NCBI RefSeq assembly: GCF_004307455.1
Contig: NZ_SEWX01000002.1
Location: 1-64,000 of the forward strand
DNA length: 64,000 bases
Source: Aquirufa nivalisilvae
Lineage (GTDB): Bacteria; Bacteroidota; Bacteroidia; Cytophagales; Spirosomataceae
Direction: 5' to 3'
Shown: positions 44,686 to 54,902 of the stretch, piece by piece
Position numbering within the stretch: position 1 is the stretch's first letter
Layout: every line of letters begins with the position of its first letter
Notes under the pieces: model-generated
Told to the model about the DNA's origin: nothing
Seen by the model: the letters and a program-made list of their open reading frames with translations, nothing else
Database searches by the model: none
Made by a program: the position numbers and the translations under genes

Positions 44686-46107
44686 ATGTCCAGTTCAAAT
44701 AAATTTACCATCCATACCACTAGGAAGACCTTGTTAGCTGATACGCTAACGCCCATTGGTATTTTCTTGAAAATCAGAAAAAATTATAAAAATTCTGTTA
44801 TCCTTGAAAGTGCTGATTATCACGGTCGTGAACATGGTTTTTCTCATATTGCTTTTGATCCAGTAGCTAGTTTTGTTTTGGATCAGCAGCTTGTTACACA
44901 GACTTTCCCCGACGGAACGGTTGAAACTTTCCGATTAGAAAATCCAAAAGATGCCGTGAAGGTATTACAAGATTTTTCATCTCGTTTTACTTACCAAAAA
45001 GAAGTAGGTGATTCACCAATGTCCAACGGACTTTTTGGTCATATCAGCTATGATGCGGTTACTTATTTTGAAGATATTCAAATACAAGATAAAAATCCAG
45101 AAACAGCCATACCTTCGATTCGTTATTATGTGTATCGCTATGTGGTCGCATTGAATCATTTCAATAACCAAATGACATGGTATGCCCATAGTTATTTGGA
45201 TGGTGAAACACCTAGTTTGGATGCTGTGGCCTACCATTTAGAAATGCCACATTATACGTTGGAGGCATTTAAGCGTGTCGGTGATGAACAAAGTAATTTA
45301 ACGGAGGAGCAGACAGAAGAGATCGTAAAGACTTGCATTAAGCATTGTTTACGTGGTGATGTATTTCAGATAGTACCTTCCAGAAGGTTCAGTCAAAATT
45401 TTACAGGAGATGATTTTCAGGTTTATCGAGCCTTACGCTCAGTTAACCCATCGCCCTATTTGTTCTTTTTTGATTATGAGCAATATCGCATCTTTGGAGC
45501 CTCACCTGAGAAACAAATCAAAATAGATCATGATTTGGCAGAAATTCATCCAATTGCTGGTACATTTCGTCGGACTGGGGATGATGCCCGCGATGCAGAA
45601 TTAGCTCAGGCATTGATTGCAGACCCTAAAGAATCAGCAGAACATGTGATGTTAGTGGATTTGGCCAGAAACGATTTAAGTAGAAGTGCTGATAATGTGA
45701 AGGTGGAGACTTTTAAAGAAGTACAATTCTTTTCTCACGTGATACATTTAGTCTCTAAGGTGACAGGAACCTTACAAAAAGGAGTGAATCCTTTACAAAT
45801 GGTGGCCGATACCTTTCCTGCTGGAACCTTAAGCGGTGCACCTAAGCATAATGCTATGACGATTATTAATCGTTTGGAACCGACCAACCGCCATATTTAT
45901 GGAGGTGCTATCGGGTTTATGGATTTTGAAGGCAACTTCAACCACGCCATTGCTATTCGAACCTTTTTGAGTAAAGGGAATACCTTGTTTTATCAAGCCG
46001 GGATGGGTGTTGTGGCTAAATCTATAGTAGCCAGTGAAATGCAAGAAATTCATAACAAATTAGCTGCGCTGAAAAAGGCCTTGGATGTAGCAGAAAATTT
46101 AGCATAA
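44686..46107 (+). CDS. trpE: Anthranilate synthase component I
   Basis: TrpE (473 residues from ATG at 44686) makes anthranilate from chorismate with TrpG. The frame runs upstream to 44605, but that region holds the attenuator, so the downstream ATG after a clear gap is used. The chorismate-binding core is seen in [63 protein letters not shown] and [12 protein letters not shown]. First gene of trpEGDCFBA; 6 nt before trpG. Confidence 0.97.
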   Translation: MSSSNKFTIHTTRKTLLADTLTPIGIFLKIRKNYKNSVILESADYHGREHGFSHIAFDPVASFVLDQQLVTQTFPDGTVETFRLENPKDAVKVLQDFSSRFTYQKEVGDSPMSNGLFGHISYDAVTYFEDIQIQDKNPETAIPSIRYYVYRYVVALNHFNNQMTWYAHSYLDGETPSLDAVAYHLEMPHYTLEAFKRVGDEQSNLTEEQTEEIVKTCIKHCLRGDVFQIVPSRRFSQNFTGDDFQVYRALRSVNPSPYLFFFDYEQYRIFGASPEKQIKIDHDLAEIHPIAGTFRRTGDDARDAELAQALIADPKESAEHVMLVDLARNDLSRSADNVKVETFKEVQFFSHVIHLVSKVTGTLQKGVNPLQMVADTFPAGTLSGAPKHNAMTIINRLEPTNRHIYGGAIGFMDFEGNFNHAIAIRTFLSKGNTLFYQAGMGVVAKSIVASEMQEIHNKLAALKKALDVAENLA

Positions 46108-46113
46108 GAAGCC

Positions 46114-46677
46114 ATGAAAGTATTAGTAATTGATAACTATGATTCATTCGTATACAATTTGGTATACCTATTGAAAGAGATTGGGGCGGAGGTAGACGTG
46201 TTTAGAAATGATAAAATTGCCTTAGAAGAAGTGAAGGCATATGACCATATTTTACTATCGCCGGGTCCTGGGATTCCATCCGAAGCAGGAATTATGTTGG
46301 ACTTATTGAAGGAATATGCATCGACAAAGCGGATTTTAGGTGTATGCTTAGGACATCAAGCGATTGCCGAATCTTTTGGTTCAAAATTGCAAAATATGGG
46401 AGAGGTTTTGCATGGTGTTACGACCGAATGTGTTGTTACGGATCCTACAGAAAGATTATTTCAAGGAATTCCTGCCCGATTTGAGGTTTGTCGCTACCAT
46501 TCTTGGACAGTGATTCCAGATAGCATGCCTACTGATTTGAAAATTACAGCCGTAGATGATAAAGGATATGTGATGGCAGAGGCACATCAAACATACGATG
46601 TGCGTGGAGTGCAGTTTCATCCCGAGGCTTATTTAACGCAACATGGATTGCAAATGATTAAAAATTGGATTCAATAA
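46114..46677 (+). CDS. trpG: Anthranilate synthase component II (glutamine amidotransferase)
   Basis: TrpG (187 residues) releases ammonia from glutamine. The triad is visible: Cys in GVCLGHQAIAESFG, then His-Glu in QFHPEAYLT. The N-terminus LVIDNYDSFVYNLV is typical. No fusion to trpD. Confidence 0.97.
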   Translation: MKVLVIDNYDSFVYNLVYLLKEIGAEVDVFRNDKIALEEVKAYDHILLSPGPGIPSEAGIMLDLLKEYASTKRILGVCLGHQAIAESFGSKLQNMGEVLHGVTTECVVTDPTERLFQGIPARFEVCRYHSWTVIPDSMPTDLKITAVDDKGYVMAEAHQTYDVRGVQFHPEAYLTQHGLQMIKNWIQ

Positions 46678-46680
46678 AAC

Positions 46681-47670
46681 ATGAAAGATATATTAAGTAA
46701 ACGAGTTCAAGGATACTCCTTAACAGAAGTAGAAGCTAAAGATGTATTGTTGCGCGTAGGTCAAGGAGGAATTAATCCAAGTCAAATTGCAGCATTTTTA
46801 GCAAGTTATTGGTATACCCCTATCCAAGTTCAAGAATTAAAGGGATTTGTTTCAGCCATGATGGAATTGGCCGTGACTATTGATTTGACAGAGTTTGATG
46901 CCATGGATGTCTGTGGAACTGGGGGTGATGGAAAAGATACCTTTAATGTTAGTACTACGTCCTCTTTTGTAGTAGTAGGTGCAGGTCAAAAGATTGCTAA
47001 ACATGGAAATCATGGTGTTTCTTCAGCTGTTGGTTCTTCAACCGTATTGGAGTTTTTAGGGGTTAAGTTCAGTAATGATCCGAGTTATTTAAAACGTAAG
47101 ATGGAATCATCGGGAATCTGTTTTTTACATGCTCCCTTATTTCATCCTGCCATGCGTCACGTAGGGCCCATTCGTAAGGAATTAGGGATGAAAACTTTTT
47201 TCAACTTATTGGGACCTTTGATGAATCCTGCTTTGGTAAGTAAGCAACTAACTGGGGTTTATGCCAAAGAGGTATACGACTTGTTTGTCCAATTTTACGA
47301 GTCGGGAAGTAAGAAATTTGGTATCGTTTTTGGTGAAGATGGATACGATGAAATTTCCTTAACGAGTTCCTTTCTATTAACAACTAAAGAAGGAGAAAAG
47401 CGATATTTACCAGGCGATTTTGGTTGCGAAACATTTCAATCTCAGGATTTAAGTGGAGGCATTAATGTGGAGCAGTCGGCCGATATGTTATATAAGATAT
47501 TACAAAGACAAGGTACTCCAGCTCAAACCCAAGTGGTTTTAGCCAATGCCGGTGCTGCTTTATTAGTAGCGGAGAAGGTAAGTAATATGTCGGATGGTTA
47601 TTTGATGGCCAAAGAGTCTCTGGAAAGTGGAAGAGCTTTCCAAGTTTTCAAGAAATTTATCATGGATTAA
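46681..47670 (+). CDS. trpD: Anthranilate phosphoribosyltransferase
   Basis: TrpD (329 residues) transfers phosphoribosyl from PRPP to anthranilate. The PRPP/Mg loop VCGTGGDGKDTFNVSTTSS, the basic KHGNHGVSS segment and the FNLLGPLMNP motif are present. It lies 3 nt after trpG and 1 nt before trpC. Confidence 0.97.
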   Translation: MKDILSKRVQGYSLTEVEAKDVLLRVGQGGINPSQIAAFLASYWYTPIQVQELKGFVSAMMELAVTIDLTEFDAMDVCGTGGDGKDTFNVSTTSSFVVVGAGQKIAKHGNHGVSSAVGSSTVLEFLGVKFSNDPSYLKRKMESSGICFLHAPLFHPAMRHVGPIRKELGMKTFFNLLGPLMNPALVSKQLTGVYAKEVYDLFVQFYESGSKKFGIVFGEDGYDEISLTSSFLLTTKEGEKRYLPGDFGCETFQSQDLSGGINVEQSADMLYKILQRQGTPAQTQVVLANAGAALLVAEKVSNMSDGYLMAKESLESGRAFQVFKKFIMD

Positions 47671-47671
47671 G

Positions 47672-48460
47672 ATGAGTATTTTAGCTACAATTTTAGAATC
47701 CAAAAGGAAAGAAGTTGCGGAAAGGAAATCGCGCATATCCATTCATGCATTGGAGAAAACGGGTTTTTTTGCTCGAAATTGCCATTCCTTATCGATGTCA
47801 TTAACTCAACCAGCTTCTACAGGAATTATTGCTGAATTTAAGCGTAAATCACCCTCTAAGGGAGTTATAAATGATCGTTTAACGGTGAAAGAAGTAACGC
47901 AAGCCTATGCTGCTGCAGGCGCTGCTTGTTTGTCGGTATTAACAGATACTCCTTTTTTTGGCGGAACTGATCAGGATTTTGAAGAGGCTCGTCGGGCTAA
48001 TCCCCATACGCCCATGCTACGTAAAGACTTTATGGTAGATGAGTACCAAATTGTAGAGGCAAAAGCGATGGGGGCAGATGTGATTTTGTTGATTGCAGCG
48101 GCATTGAGTCCTCAGGAAATTAAGCAATTAGGGAGTTTGGCGCGATCATTAGGGATGGAAACTTTGCTAGAAGTGCACGATGAAGAAGAGTTGAGTCGAA
48201 GTTTAGGAGATTATATATCTGTGGTTGGTGTGAATAATCGCAATCTGAAGAATTTTGCAGAGCAGAATGTGGAGGCATCTAAGCGTTTGGCAGAAAAAAT
48301 ACCTGCCAGATGTATTAAGGTGTCAGAAAGCTGTATTTCAGGACCTTCCATCATACAAGAATTGCGGGGATATGGATATAAGGGTTTTTTGATTGGAGAA
48401 AGTTTTATGAAAACGGATGCTCCAGGTAAAGCTTTATTGGATTTTTTAAATCAGGATTAA
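47672..48460 (+). CDS. trpC: Indole-3-glycerol phosphate synthase
   Basis: TrpC (262 residues from ATG at 47672; the open frame reaches back into trpD) forms the indole ring. The TIM-barrel motifs are GIIAEFKRKSPSKG, VLTDTPFFGG, LRKDFMVDEYQI, GVNNRNLKNF and KVSESCISG. It is not fused to trpF. Confidence 0.97.
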   Translation: MSILATILESKRKEVAERKSRISIHALEKTGFFARNCHSLSMSLTQPASTGIIAEFKRKSPSKGVINDRLTVKEVTQAYAAAGAACLSVLTDTPFFGGTDQDFEEARRANPHTPMLRKDFMVDEYQIVEAKAMGADVILLIAAALSPQEIKQLGSLARSLGMETLLEVHDEEELSRSLGDYISVVGVNNRNLKNFAEQNVEASKRLAEKIPARCIKVSESCISGPSIIQELRGYGYKGFLIGESFMKTDAPGKALLDFLNQD

Positions 48461-48461
48461 G

Positions 48462-49079
48462 ATGAAATGGAAGGTTTGCGGCATGCGAGAAATGGATAAT
48501 ATCCTGCAAGTGGCCAAGGCTAAACCAGATTATATGGGATTTATTTGGGCAGAAGCTTCACCCAGGTATGTGGGAGAGGACTTTGTTATTCCTAAAGATG
48601 TACTAGGTAAAACTATAGCAGTGGGTGTATTTGTGAATCGAGCTGTAGATAGCATCATTGCCTTATCTAAAAAAGCTGGATTTAATTGGGTTCAGCTGCA
48701 TGGAGAGGAAAAGGATGAAGAGATTTTGGTATTGAAAAAAGCAGGTTTAACTGTGATAAAAGCCATATCGGTTGCAGATATACAGGATGTGAAAGGCTTG
48801 AGTTTAGCACCTGATTTCTATTTGTTTGATACCAAAAAAGGAAAGCAAACGGGCGGCACAGGTCAACGATTTGATTGGAATATATTAGCAGCATATACGC
48901 TAGATAAACCTTTTCTATTGGCGGGGGGCTTATCCAAGGAGAATTTGGATGAAGCCATTGATTTAGGTAAAAAGTATCCGATTCACGCCTTTGATTTTAA
49001 TAGTAAAGTTGAAATCAAAGCTGGATTAAAAGATGTACAAGAAGTACTAGAAATATCGAAAAGATTAGCAGAAAATTAG
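48462..49079 (+). CDS. trpF: Phosphoribosylanthranilate isomerase
   Basis: TrpF (205 residues) is a small TIM barrel; the general base Cys lies in [11 protein letters not shown] and the general acid Asp in [19 protein letters not shown]. It starts 1 nt after trpC. Confidence 0.96.
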   Translation: MKWKVCGMREMDNILQVAKAKPDYMGFIWAEASPRYVGEDFVIPKDVLGKTIAVGVFVNRAVDSIIALSKKAGFNWVQLHGEEKDEEILVLKKAGLTVIKAISVADIQDVKGLSLAPDFYLFDTKKGKQTGGTGQRFDWNILAAYTLDKPFLLAGGLSKENLDEAIDLGKKYPIHAFDFNSKVEIKAGLKDVQEVLEISKRLAEN

Positions 49080-49083
49080 AGCT

Positions 49084-50274
49084 ATGGCAATGACTTATCA
49101 AGTTGACGAAAAAGGTTATTATGGGGAATTTGGAGGAGCATTTATCCCTGAGATGCTTTATCCCAATGTGGAGGAGTTAAGGACTCATTACTTGGATATC
49201 ATTAACGATTCTTCATTTCAAAAGGAGTTTCACGATTTATTGAAAGATTATGTAGGAAGACCTACTCCTTTGTTTGAAGCAAAGAGATTATCCGAAAAAT
49301 ATCAAACTCAAATATATTTAAAACGGGAAGATCTTTGTCACACCGGAGCTCATAAGGTCAATAATACGATTGGGCAAATTTTAGTAGCTAAGAAATTAGG
49401 GAAAAATAAAATTGTGGCGGAGACGGGCGCAGGCCAGCATGGAGTAGCTACCGCAACCGTTTGTGCTTTGATGGGACTGGAATGCATTGTTTACATGGGG
49501 GCCATTGACATAGAACGTCAGGCGCCTAATGTGGCTAGAATGAGGATGTTAGGGGCTAAAGTAGTAGCGGCACAGTCGGGCTCTAAAACGTTGAAAGACG
49601 CGACCAATGAAGCTATGCGCCATTGGATTAATAATCCCGTTGATACGCATTATATCATAGGATCTGTGGTGGGACCTCATCCATATCCTGATATGGTGGC
49701 AAGATTTCAATCAGTAATTTCGGAGGAAATCAAGGCCCAATTAACGGAGAAGTTGGGAAGAAATTACCCAGATTATGTTTTGGCTTGTGTTGGAGGAGGA
49801 TCTAATGCAGCAGGAGCATTTTATCATTTCTTAGACGAAGCAAGAACGCAGTTAATTGCTGCAGAGGCTGCAGGTCAAGGAGTGGGTTCGGGTCATTCTG
49901 CAGCAACAACATTTTTAGGGAAGTCAGGTGTATTGCATGGAAGTAAGAGTTTGTTGATGCAAACAGAGGATGGACAGGTGATTGAACCATATTCTATTTC
50001 TGCTGGATTAGATTACCCTGGAATTGGTCCCATGCATGCCCATCTATTTAAAACAGGGAGGGCCCATTTCTATGATATTACGGATGAAGAAGCCTTAGCT
50101 TCAGCTTTGGAACTAAGTCAATTGGAAGGAATTATTCCAGCATTAGAATCAGCGCATGCCTTAGCGGTATTGCCTAAATTGCAAGCTAAACCTCATGAAG
50201 TAGTGGTCATTAATTTGTCTGGAAGAGGGGATAAGGATTTGGCTACATACCAACAAAGATTAAATTTATTATAA
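49084..50274 (+). CDS. trpB: Tryptophan synthase beta chain
   Basis: TrpB (396 residues) joins indole with serine. The PLP lysine is in [14 protein letters not shown], the phosphate-binding loop is [10 protein letters not shown] and the glutamine-bearing [11 protein letters not shown] is present. Standard TrpB1 type. It abuts trpA directly. Confidence 0.97.
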   Translation: MAMTYQVDEKGYYGEFGGAFIPEMLYPNVEELRTHYLDIINDSSFQKEFHDLLKDYVGRPTPLFEAKRLSEKYQTQIYLKREDLCHTGAHKVNNTIGQILVAKKLGKNKIVAETGAGQHGVATATVCALMGLECIVYMGAIDIERQAPNVARMRMLGAKVVAAQSGSKTLKDATNEAMRHWINNPVDTHYIIGSVVGPHPYPDMVARFQSVISEEIKAQLTEKLGRNYPDYVLACVGGGSNAAGAFYHFLDEARTQLIAAEAAGQGVGSGHSAATTFLGKSGVLHGSKSLLMQTEDGQVIEPYSISAGLDYPGIGPMHAHLFKTGRAHFYDITDEEALASALELSQLEGIIPALESAHALAVLPKLQAKPHEVVVINLSGRGDKDLATYQQRLNLL

Positions 50275-51054
50275 ATGAATCGAATATCTGCAGTTTTTGA
50301 AGCGGCGAAAGGCCCTATTTTAAATGTATATGCTACGGCGGGTTTCCCGAATTTTGGAGATACGATGACCGTATTGGAGGCACTTCAAGAAGGAGGTGCG
50401 GATATTATTGAGATTGGAATGCCTTATTCTGACCCTGTGGCGGATGGAGAAACCATTCAGCAGTCGAATCAGGTGTCCTTGGATCAAGGAATGACAGTCG
50501 CCCATTTATTTGAGCAATTGAAAGACATGAGAGCGAAGGTTCAAGTACCTGTTTTATTGATGGGCTATATTAATCCTGTGTTACAATTTGGGGTAGAGAG
50601 GTTTTGTCAAAAATGCCAAGAAGTAGGTGTTGATGGCTTGATTTTGCCGGATTTGCCAATGGCAGAATATGAATCGGAATATCAATCAATATTTGAGCGC
50701 TATGGGTTATTTAATATTTTCTTGATTACTCCGCAAACTGCTGACGAGCGTATTCGTCGAATTGATTCGGTAAGTCAAGGCTTTATTTATATGGTTTCTT
50801 CGGCTAGTACGACGGGGGCTAAAACGGGGATTAGCTCGGAGCAGGAGTTGTATTTTGAAAGAATCAATCGAATGAATTTGAAAAATCCGAGATTGATTGG
50901 TTTTGGAATTTCAGACAGAGAAAGCTTTTTGAAAGCCTCAGCATCAGCTTCAGGAGCAATTATTGGCAGTGCCTTTGTGAAGTTATTGGCCCAATCGAGT
51001 GATTTACGAGGCGATATAGTAACCTTTGTTCGGGGAATTAAAGGGGTGAAATAA
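50275..51054 (+). CDS. trpA: Tryptophan synthase alpha chain
   Basis: TrpA (259 residues) splits indole-glycerol phosphate and passes indole through a tunnel to TrpB. The catalytic Glu and Asp lie in EIGMPYSDPVADG and LILPDLPMAEYE; GFGISDRESF and GAIIGSAFVKL bind phosphate. It starts right at the trpB stop and ends the operon. Confidence 0.97.
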   Translation: MNRISAVFEAAKGPILNVYATAGFPNFGDTMTVLEALQEGGADIIEIGMPYSDPVADGETIQQSNQVSLDQGMTVAHLFEQLKDMRAKVQVPVLLMGYINPVLQFGVERFCQKCQEVGVDGLILPDLPMAEYESEYQSIFERYGLFNIFLITPQTADERIRRIDSVSQGFIYMVSSASTTGAKTGISSEQELYFERINRMNLKNPRLIGFGISDRESFLKASASASGAIIGSAFVKLLAQSSDLRGDIVTFVRGIKGVK

Positions 51055-51076
51055 TTCACAATTTTTTGAGTAACAG

Positions 51077-51107
51077 TTTTTTAGAAAAAATAAATTTTCT
51101 ATCTTTG
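51077..51107 (+). promoter_or_regulatory. Promoter of rplS
   Basis: TATCTTTG (51100-51107) matches the -7 pattern. The -33 position, 19 nt upstream, is only a T run (51077-51082), so it is weaker than others. About 70 nt of leader separate the expected start from the rplS ATG. Confidence 0.6.
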
Positions 51108-51184
51108 CAACCCAAATCAGTGAGGCTTATGTACGATTGGACCGCTAAGCACTGATAATCACCAAAGTTTGAACAATTATTAAG

Positions 51185-51538
51185 ATGAGTGATTTAATTA
51201 AATTAGTTGAAGCAGAAAATGCAGCTCGTAGAGCAGATCATCCTGAATTTGCAGCAGGAGATACGATTAATGTTCACGTAAAGATTCGTGAAGGTAACAA
51301 GGAGCGTATCCAGGTATTCCAAGGATTGGTTATTCAGCGCAAGAATTCGGGTGCTGGCGAATCATTTACCGTTCGTAAAATTTCTAATGGAATTGGTGTT
51401 GAGCGTATTTTCCCAATCTTGTCTCCTAACATTGACAAAATTGAAGTATTACGTCGTGGTAAAGTACGTAGAGCTCGTTTATACTACATGAGAGGTAAGC
51501 AAGGTAAAGCTGCTCGTGTTAAAGAGAAGAAAAAATAA
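51185..51538 (+). CDS. rplS: 50S ribosomal protein L19
   Basis: L19 (117 residues) sits at the 30S-50S interface. The segments [26 protein letters not shown] and [45 protein letters not shown] are the standard L19 core. Two terminators follow. Usually linked to trmD, here it stands alone after trpA. Confidence 0.97.
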   Translation: MSDLIKLVEAENAARRADHPEFAAGDTINVHVKIREGNKERIQVFQGLVIQRKNSGAGESFTVRKISNGIGVERIFPILSPNIDKIEVLRRGKVRRARLYYMRGKQGKAARVKEKKK

Positions 51539-51561
51539 GAGGTTTGAATTCTTTGAAATAG

Positions 51562-51592
51562 AAAGAGCTGCTCCGAAAGGGCAGCTCTTTTG
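51562..51592 (+). terminator. Intrinsic terminator after rplS
   Basis: AAAGAGCTGC (51562-51571) and GCAGCTCTTT (51581-51590) pair perfectly around a 9-nt loop; TTTTG follows. Confidence 0.88.
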
Positions 51593-51661
51593 TTTTAGGG
51601 TACTAGTGGTTAGATGTATACTTGTTTAAGATTTTTATACCTGTCTTGTGGTTTTACAAAT

Positions 51662-51685
51662 GAGGAGTTTTTAGGCTCCTCTTTT
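51662..51685 (+). terminator. Second terminator-like hairpin after rplS
   Basis: GAGGAG (51662-51667) and CTCCTC (51676-51681) pair around 8 nt, with TTTT after. It may be a back-up. Confidence 0.6.
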
Positions 51686-51982
51686 GTATTATAAATTATT
51701 AGTGATTAGGTGATTAACAAGAGAGATAAGGTATTAAACTTTGTTTGAAACAAGTAAATATTACTTGTTTCGAATGGGGTTAAAATTTGGTCGCTTTTAC
51801 TTCCTGTTTTAACTTTTAATTTAGAACACAGATTGTAATGTTTTTCTCTTGTTAATCGATAACGTTATAATTCTCATAGAAAACTAGAAGAATTTGTTAC
51901 GATTATTACTGTACAAAATTCGGGATTATTAACTGAAATATTCTTGCGAAAAATCAATAAATAAAGTTGATAAAACGCAAGA
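51686..51982. other. Intergenic stretch without visible gene
   Basis: AT-rich (about 300 bp) between rplS and the Crp-like gene. I see no open frame with coding character, no tRNA and no clear terminator for the minus-strand gene that ends at 51983. Confidence 0.5.
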
Positions 51983-52591
51983 TTAGTCGATTAGCGAGCC
52001 ATTTTCCATGATTTTTCGTCTTACTCGACTTAATTCAGAGGGACTCATATTGAGAAATGAAGCTTTGTATTTGTCGGGCACTTGTTCATCCATATCTTTA
52101 AAAGATTTACGAAATGCCTCATATCTAATTTGGGTATTTCTTATGTGTAAGAACGAAGTGATGCGTTCGTGTTGAACGAGTGTTTCTTGTAATATGATTC
52201 TGCAAATTGTATTGGAATGAGGAATTTCTATGTAGGCCCTTTCCAAATCCTCTTTTTCCATATAGAAAACTTCCGACTTTTTTAGGGCATCTAGGGTTAT
52301 TTCACTTGGTCTCTGATGAAAAAAGCTTTCAGCAGAAATCCCAAATTTTCCTGGTAATGTGAACCATCTCGAAATGGGTTCTGGCATGTCTAATTGATCA
52401 ACCCAAGAATATTCGCGTAATAGTCCGGAAGCTAGAAAATAAAATTTACTATTAATTTCTCCTTCCGCAATGATGATTTGATTCTTTTGAAAGACAGCTG
52501 GTTTAAAGTATCCAGCTAATTGCTTCGTCTCAGCAGGGTTCAGTAAATTAAATGTTTTAAGGTAAGCTTCTAAGCTTGCAATAGTGGTCAT
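51983..52591 (-). CDS. Crp/Fnr-family transcriptional regulator
   Basis: The protein has 202 residues from ATG at 52591; 51 upstream residues in frame do not fit the fold. An N-terminal cyclic-nucleotide-type sensor domain (LEAYLKTFNLLNPAETKQLAGYFKP, then FYFLASGLLREY) is followed by a connector helix and a C-terminal helical part (DKYKASFLNMSPSELSRVRRK), like the Bacteroidota Crp-like proteins that carry an HTH of modified form. No Fnr cysteine cluster is visible. The ligand and targets are unknown. Confidence 0.83.
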   Translation of the reverse strand: MTTIASLEAYLKTFNLLNPAETKQLAGYFKPAVFQKNQIIIAEGEINSKFYFLASGLLREYSWVDQLDMPEPISRWFTLPGKFGISAESFFHQRPSEITLDALKKSEVFYMEKEDLERAYIEIPHSNTICRIILQETLVQHERITSFLHIRNTQIRYEAFRKSFKDMDEQVPDKYKASFLNMSPSELSRVRRKIMENGSLID

Positions 52592-52842
52592 ATAGATATA
52601 GAATGATATATAAAGATTAGAGAAATTAAAATGTAGACGGATACATTCACTTTGGAAATCCTGTAAGATTTGCAAAGGTTTAGACAGAGATTCAGAAAAG
52701 TAGAATTCGAAATCGTCAAAGAGTATACATTTAGAACGATTCAAAGATATAAATCCATTGGTAGATAGCCAATTAAGATGGAAGTAAAGCTGTTCTGGAA
52801 TTTAATTTCTTGCGTTATATCAAGAAAAAAGCTTGATCTAGG

Positions 52843-52886
52843 GCAAAAAAAATCCTGAAATACGTATTGAATTGTATTTCAGGATT
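52843..52886 (-). terminator. Intrinsic terminator after the ABC ATPase gene
   Basis: AATCCTGAAATAC (52851-52863) pairs with GTATTTCAGGATT (52874-52886); on the minus strand eight T follow. It lies 20 nt after the stop at 52906. Confidence 0.87.
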
Positions 52887-52905
52887 TCAAAATGATAAGT
52901 CTAAA

Positions 52906-53613
52906 CTACTTAATTACTTTTCTAACGTTTTGATTGATGGTGTCAGATTCAATGAGACCATCTCTTAAACGGATAATCCGATGGGCATATTGAGCGATAT
53001 CATCCTCATGGGTAACCATCACTATCGTATTCCCCTTTTTATGAAGTTGGTCAAAAAGGTCCATAATTTCATAGGAGGTTTTCGTGTCCAAGTTTCCTGT
53101 TGGTTCATCCGCAAGTAAAATAGATGGTTCATTGACCAATGCTCGAGCTACGGCAACACGCTGTCTTTGACCTCCAGATAACTCATTAGGCTTGTGGCTA
53201 GCTCGGTTGTCAAGTCCTACGCCTCTCAAGGTTTCCATGGCAATTTCATTTCTTTCTTTTTTGGAATAACCCGCATAAATCAAAGGCAGCGCTACATTAT
53301 CTAAAGCAGATTGTCGAGGTAATAAATTGAATGTTTGAAACACGAAACCAATTTCTTTATTTCGAACAGCGGCTAATTCATTTTCCGACATTTCGCTGAC
53401 ATCATGACCATTTAATATGTATTTGCCTGTACTGGGTGTATCTAGGCAACCTACGATGTTCATTAATGTGGACTTACCTGAACCAGACGGCCCCATAAAT
53501 GCAACATATTCACCTTTATTCACTGAAATGCTAATGTTTTTTAAGGCATCAATTACCTCTTCTCCCATCACATAGCGTTTGGAAATATTTCTCGTTTCAA
53601 TAATTTTGGTCAT
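52906..53613 (-). CDS. ABC transporter ATP-binding protein (LolD/MacB type)
   Basis: The protein has 235 residues from ATG at 53613. Walker A is GPSGSGKST, the signature is [15 protein letters not shown], Walker B is [12 protein letters not shown] and the H loop lies in MVTHEDD. The sequence belongs to the group of ATPases for MacB-like efflux and lipoprotein release. No permease is adjacent, so partners must be encoded elsewhere. Confidence 0.93.
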   Translation of the reverse strand: MTKIIETRNISKRYVMGEEVIDALKNISISVNKGEYVAFMGPSGSGKSTLMNIVGCLDTPSTGKYILNGHDVSEMSENELAAVRNKEIGFVFQTFNLLPRQSALDNVALPLIYAGYSKKERNEIAMETLRGVGLDNRASHKPNELSGGQRQRVAVARALVNEPSILLADEPTGNLDTKTSYEIMDLFDQLHKKGNTIVMVTHEDDIAQYAHRIIRLRDGLIESDTINQNVRKVIK

Positions 53614-53768
53614 AATCTCAGGAATAAAATATCTTAAAAATACATCCAATACCTGAAAGAAGTTTCACTTTTCTACAAAAGATACGCAGCATGGATAAAG
53701 TAGCGCTAGCAAGGATAAGAGGTTTATTGCTTAATATGTTTTAGCTTTGTTGGCTGTAGAATTAAGTG

Positions 53769-54800
53769 ATGAAATACATACCAGCTTTGGATGGCATTAG
53801 GGCCATCGCAATCTTATTAGTGTTGATTTTTCATTGGTTTCCCATGAATCATTGGATTAATACCTTACCCAATGGTCCAGTTGGAGTGACGCTTTTCTTC
53901 GTATTGAGTGGCTATTTGATTACTTCCATTTTGTTAAGCCAGCGAGAGAAATCCTCATTTGCAAAATCATTTGGCAATTTTGTAGCGCGGAGAGCATTAC
54001 GTATTTTTCCTATATATTATGCAGTATTGGCTTCATTATTGGTGTTAAAACAGGTTGGAATTCAGATTGTTAGTGATTTTTACCTTCATCCAATTTATTA
54101 TTGGTCGTATTTATATAACCATTGGTTAGAGCAAAGTCAAAATTGGTCAGACATGCTTTCCCCATATTGGTCATTATCTGTAGAAGAGCAGTTTTATATT
54201 ATATGGCCCATATTAATTTTAGGGATTTCTTCGAATAAAAGTTTGAAGTTTCTACTTTGGACAACAACTATACTTGGTCTTCTTGCAAGATATGTCTTGA
54301 TTCATCAATATGCTGGAATTGGGGTTTATATGGTTACCTGTGTAGATACTTTCGCTTGGGGAGGCTTACTGGCTTATTATTTAAGAGAAGGAAAGGAAGA
54401 GCAGATAAGAGCTTTGTCAAATTGGGTGCTTCCTTTGGTAGGAATCGGATTTTTAACAACGACTTTGTTCTTATCGGATGGAGATTTGTGGAAGCAGTTG
54501 TTTTTTCGAACATTCACTTCGATTCTTTCTGCGGGTTTAATTTTAGGGGCCTTGAAGCCTGGTTATTTAGCTCAAATTTTATCCATTCGACCTTTTAGAG
54601 AAATAGGTAAAGTGAGTTATGGATTGTATTTATATCATATGTTAATTCCTGATTTGTTTTATCAATTGACGAATCGACTTCATATAACCATCTATGATCC
54701 ATTCCATATTTATGGAATACTAGTCTTATTTGCGTTTAGCTTTATTTCTTACCATGTATTCGAAAAACCAATCCAATCACTTAAGCGATATTTTGCATAG
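53769..54800 (+). CDS. Acyltransferase 3 family membrane protein
   Basis: The protein has 343 residues with about ten helices (start ATG at 53769; a GTG one codon earlier is equal). The N-terminus YIPALDGIRAIAILLVLIFHWFP has the family His, and the central SPYWSLSVEEQFYIIWPI is the second signature, as in OafA-like O-acyltransferases that modify surface polysaccharides. A -7 box TAGCTTTG lies at 53742-53749. Confidence 0.92.
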   Translation: MKYIPALDGIRAIAILLVLIFHWFPMNHWINTLPNGPVGVTLFFVLSGYLITSILLSQREKSSFAKSFGNFVARRALRIFPIYYAVLASLLVLKQVGIQIVSDFYLHPIYYWSYLYNHWLEQSQNWSDMLSPYWSLSVEEQFYIIWPILILGISSNKSLKFLLWTTTILGLLARYVLIHQYAGIGVYMVTCVDTFAWGGLLAYYLREGKEEQIRALSNWVLPLVGIGFLTTTLFLSDGDLWKQLFFRTFTSILSAGLILGALKPGYLAQILSIRPFREIGKVSYGLYLYHMLIPDLFYQLTNRLHITIYDPFHIYGILVLFAFSFISYHVFEKPIQSLKRYFA

Positions 54801-54861
54801 GTGAATAGTTGATTATCAGTTTGCTGGAGGGGAAATGTATGGGAATTTGGTATTTTTGCCT

Positions 54862-54894
54862 AACGCTGTCAAGGTTTAAAACCTTGACAGCGTT
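54862..54894. repeat. 33-bp perfect palindrome, copy 2
   Basis: Same arms as the element at 41528, with central A instead of T, i.e. the reverse complement of copy 1. It sits between the acyltransferase and the convergent YdeI gene and is followed by a T6 run. Confidence 0.85.
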
Positions 54895-54902
54895 GAATTT
54901 TT

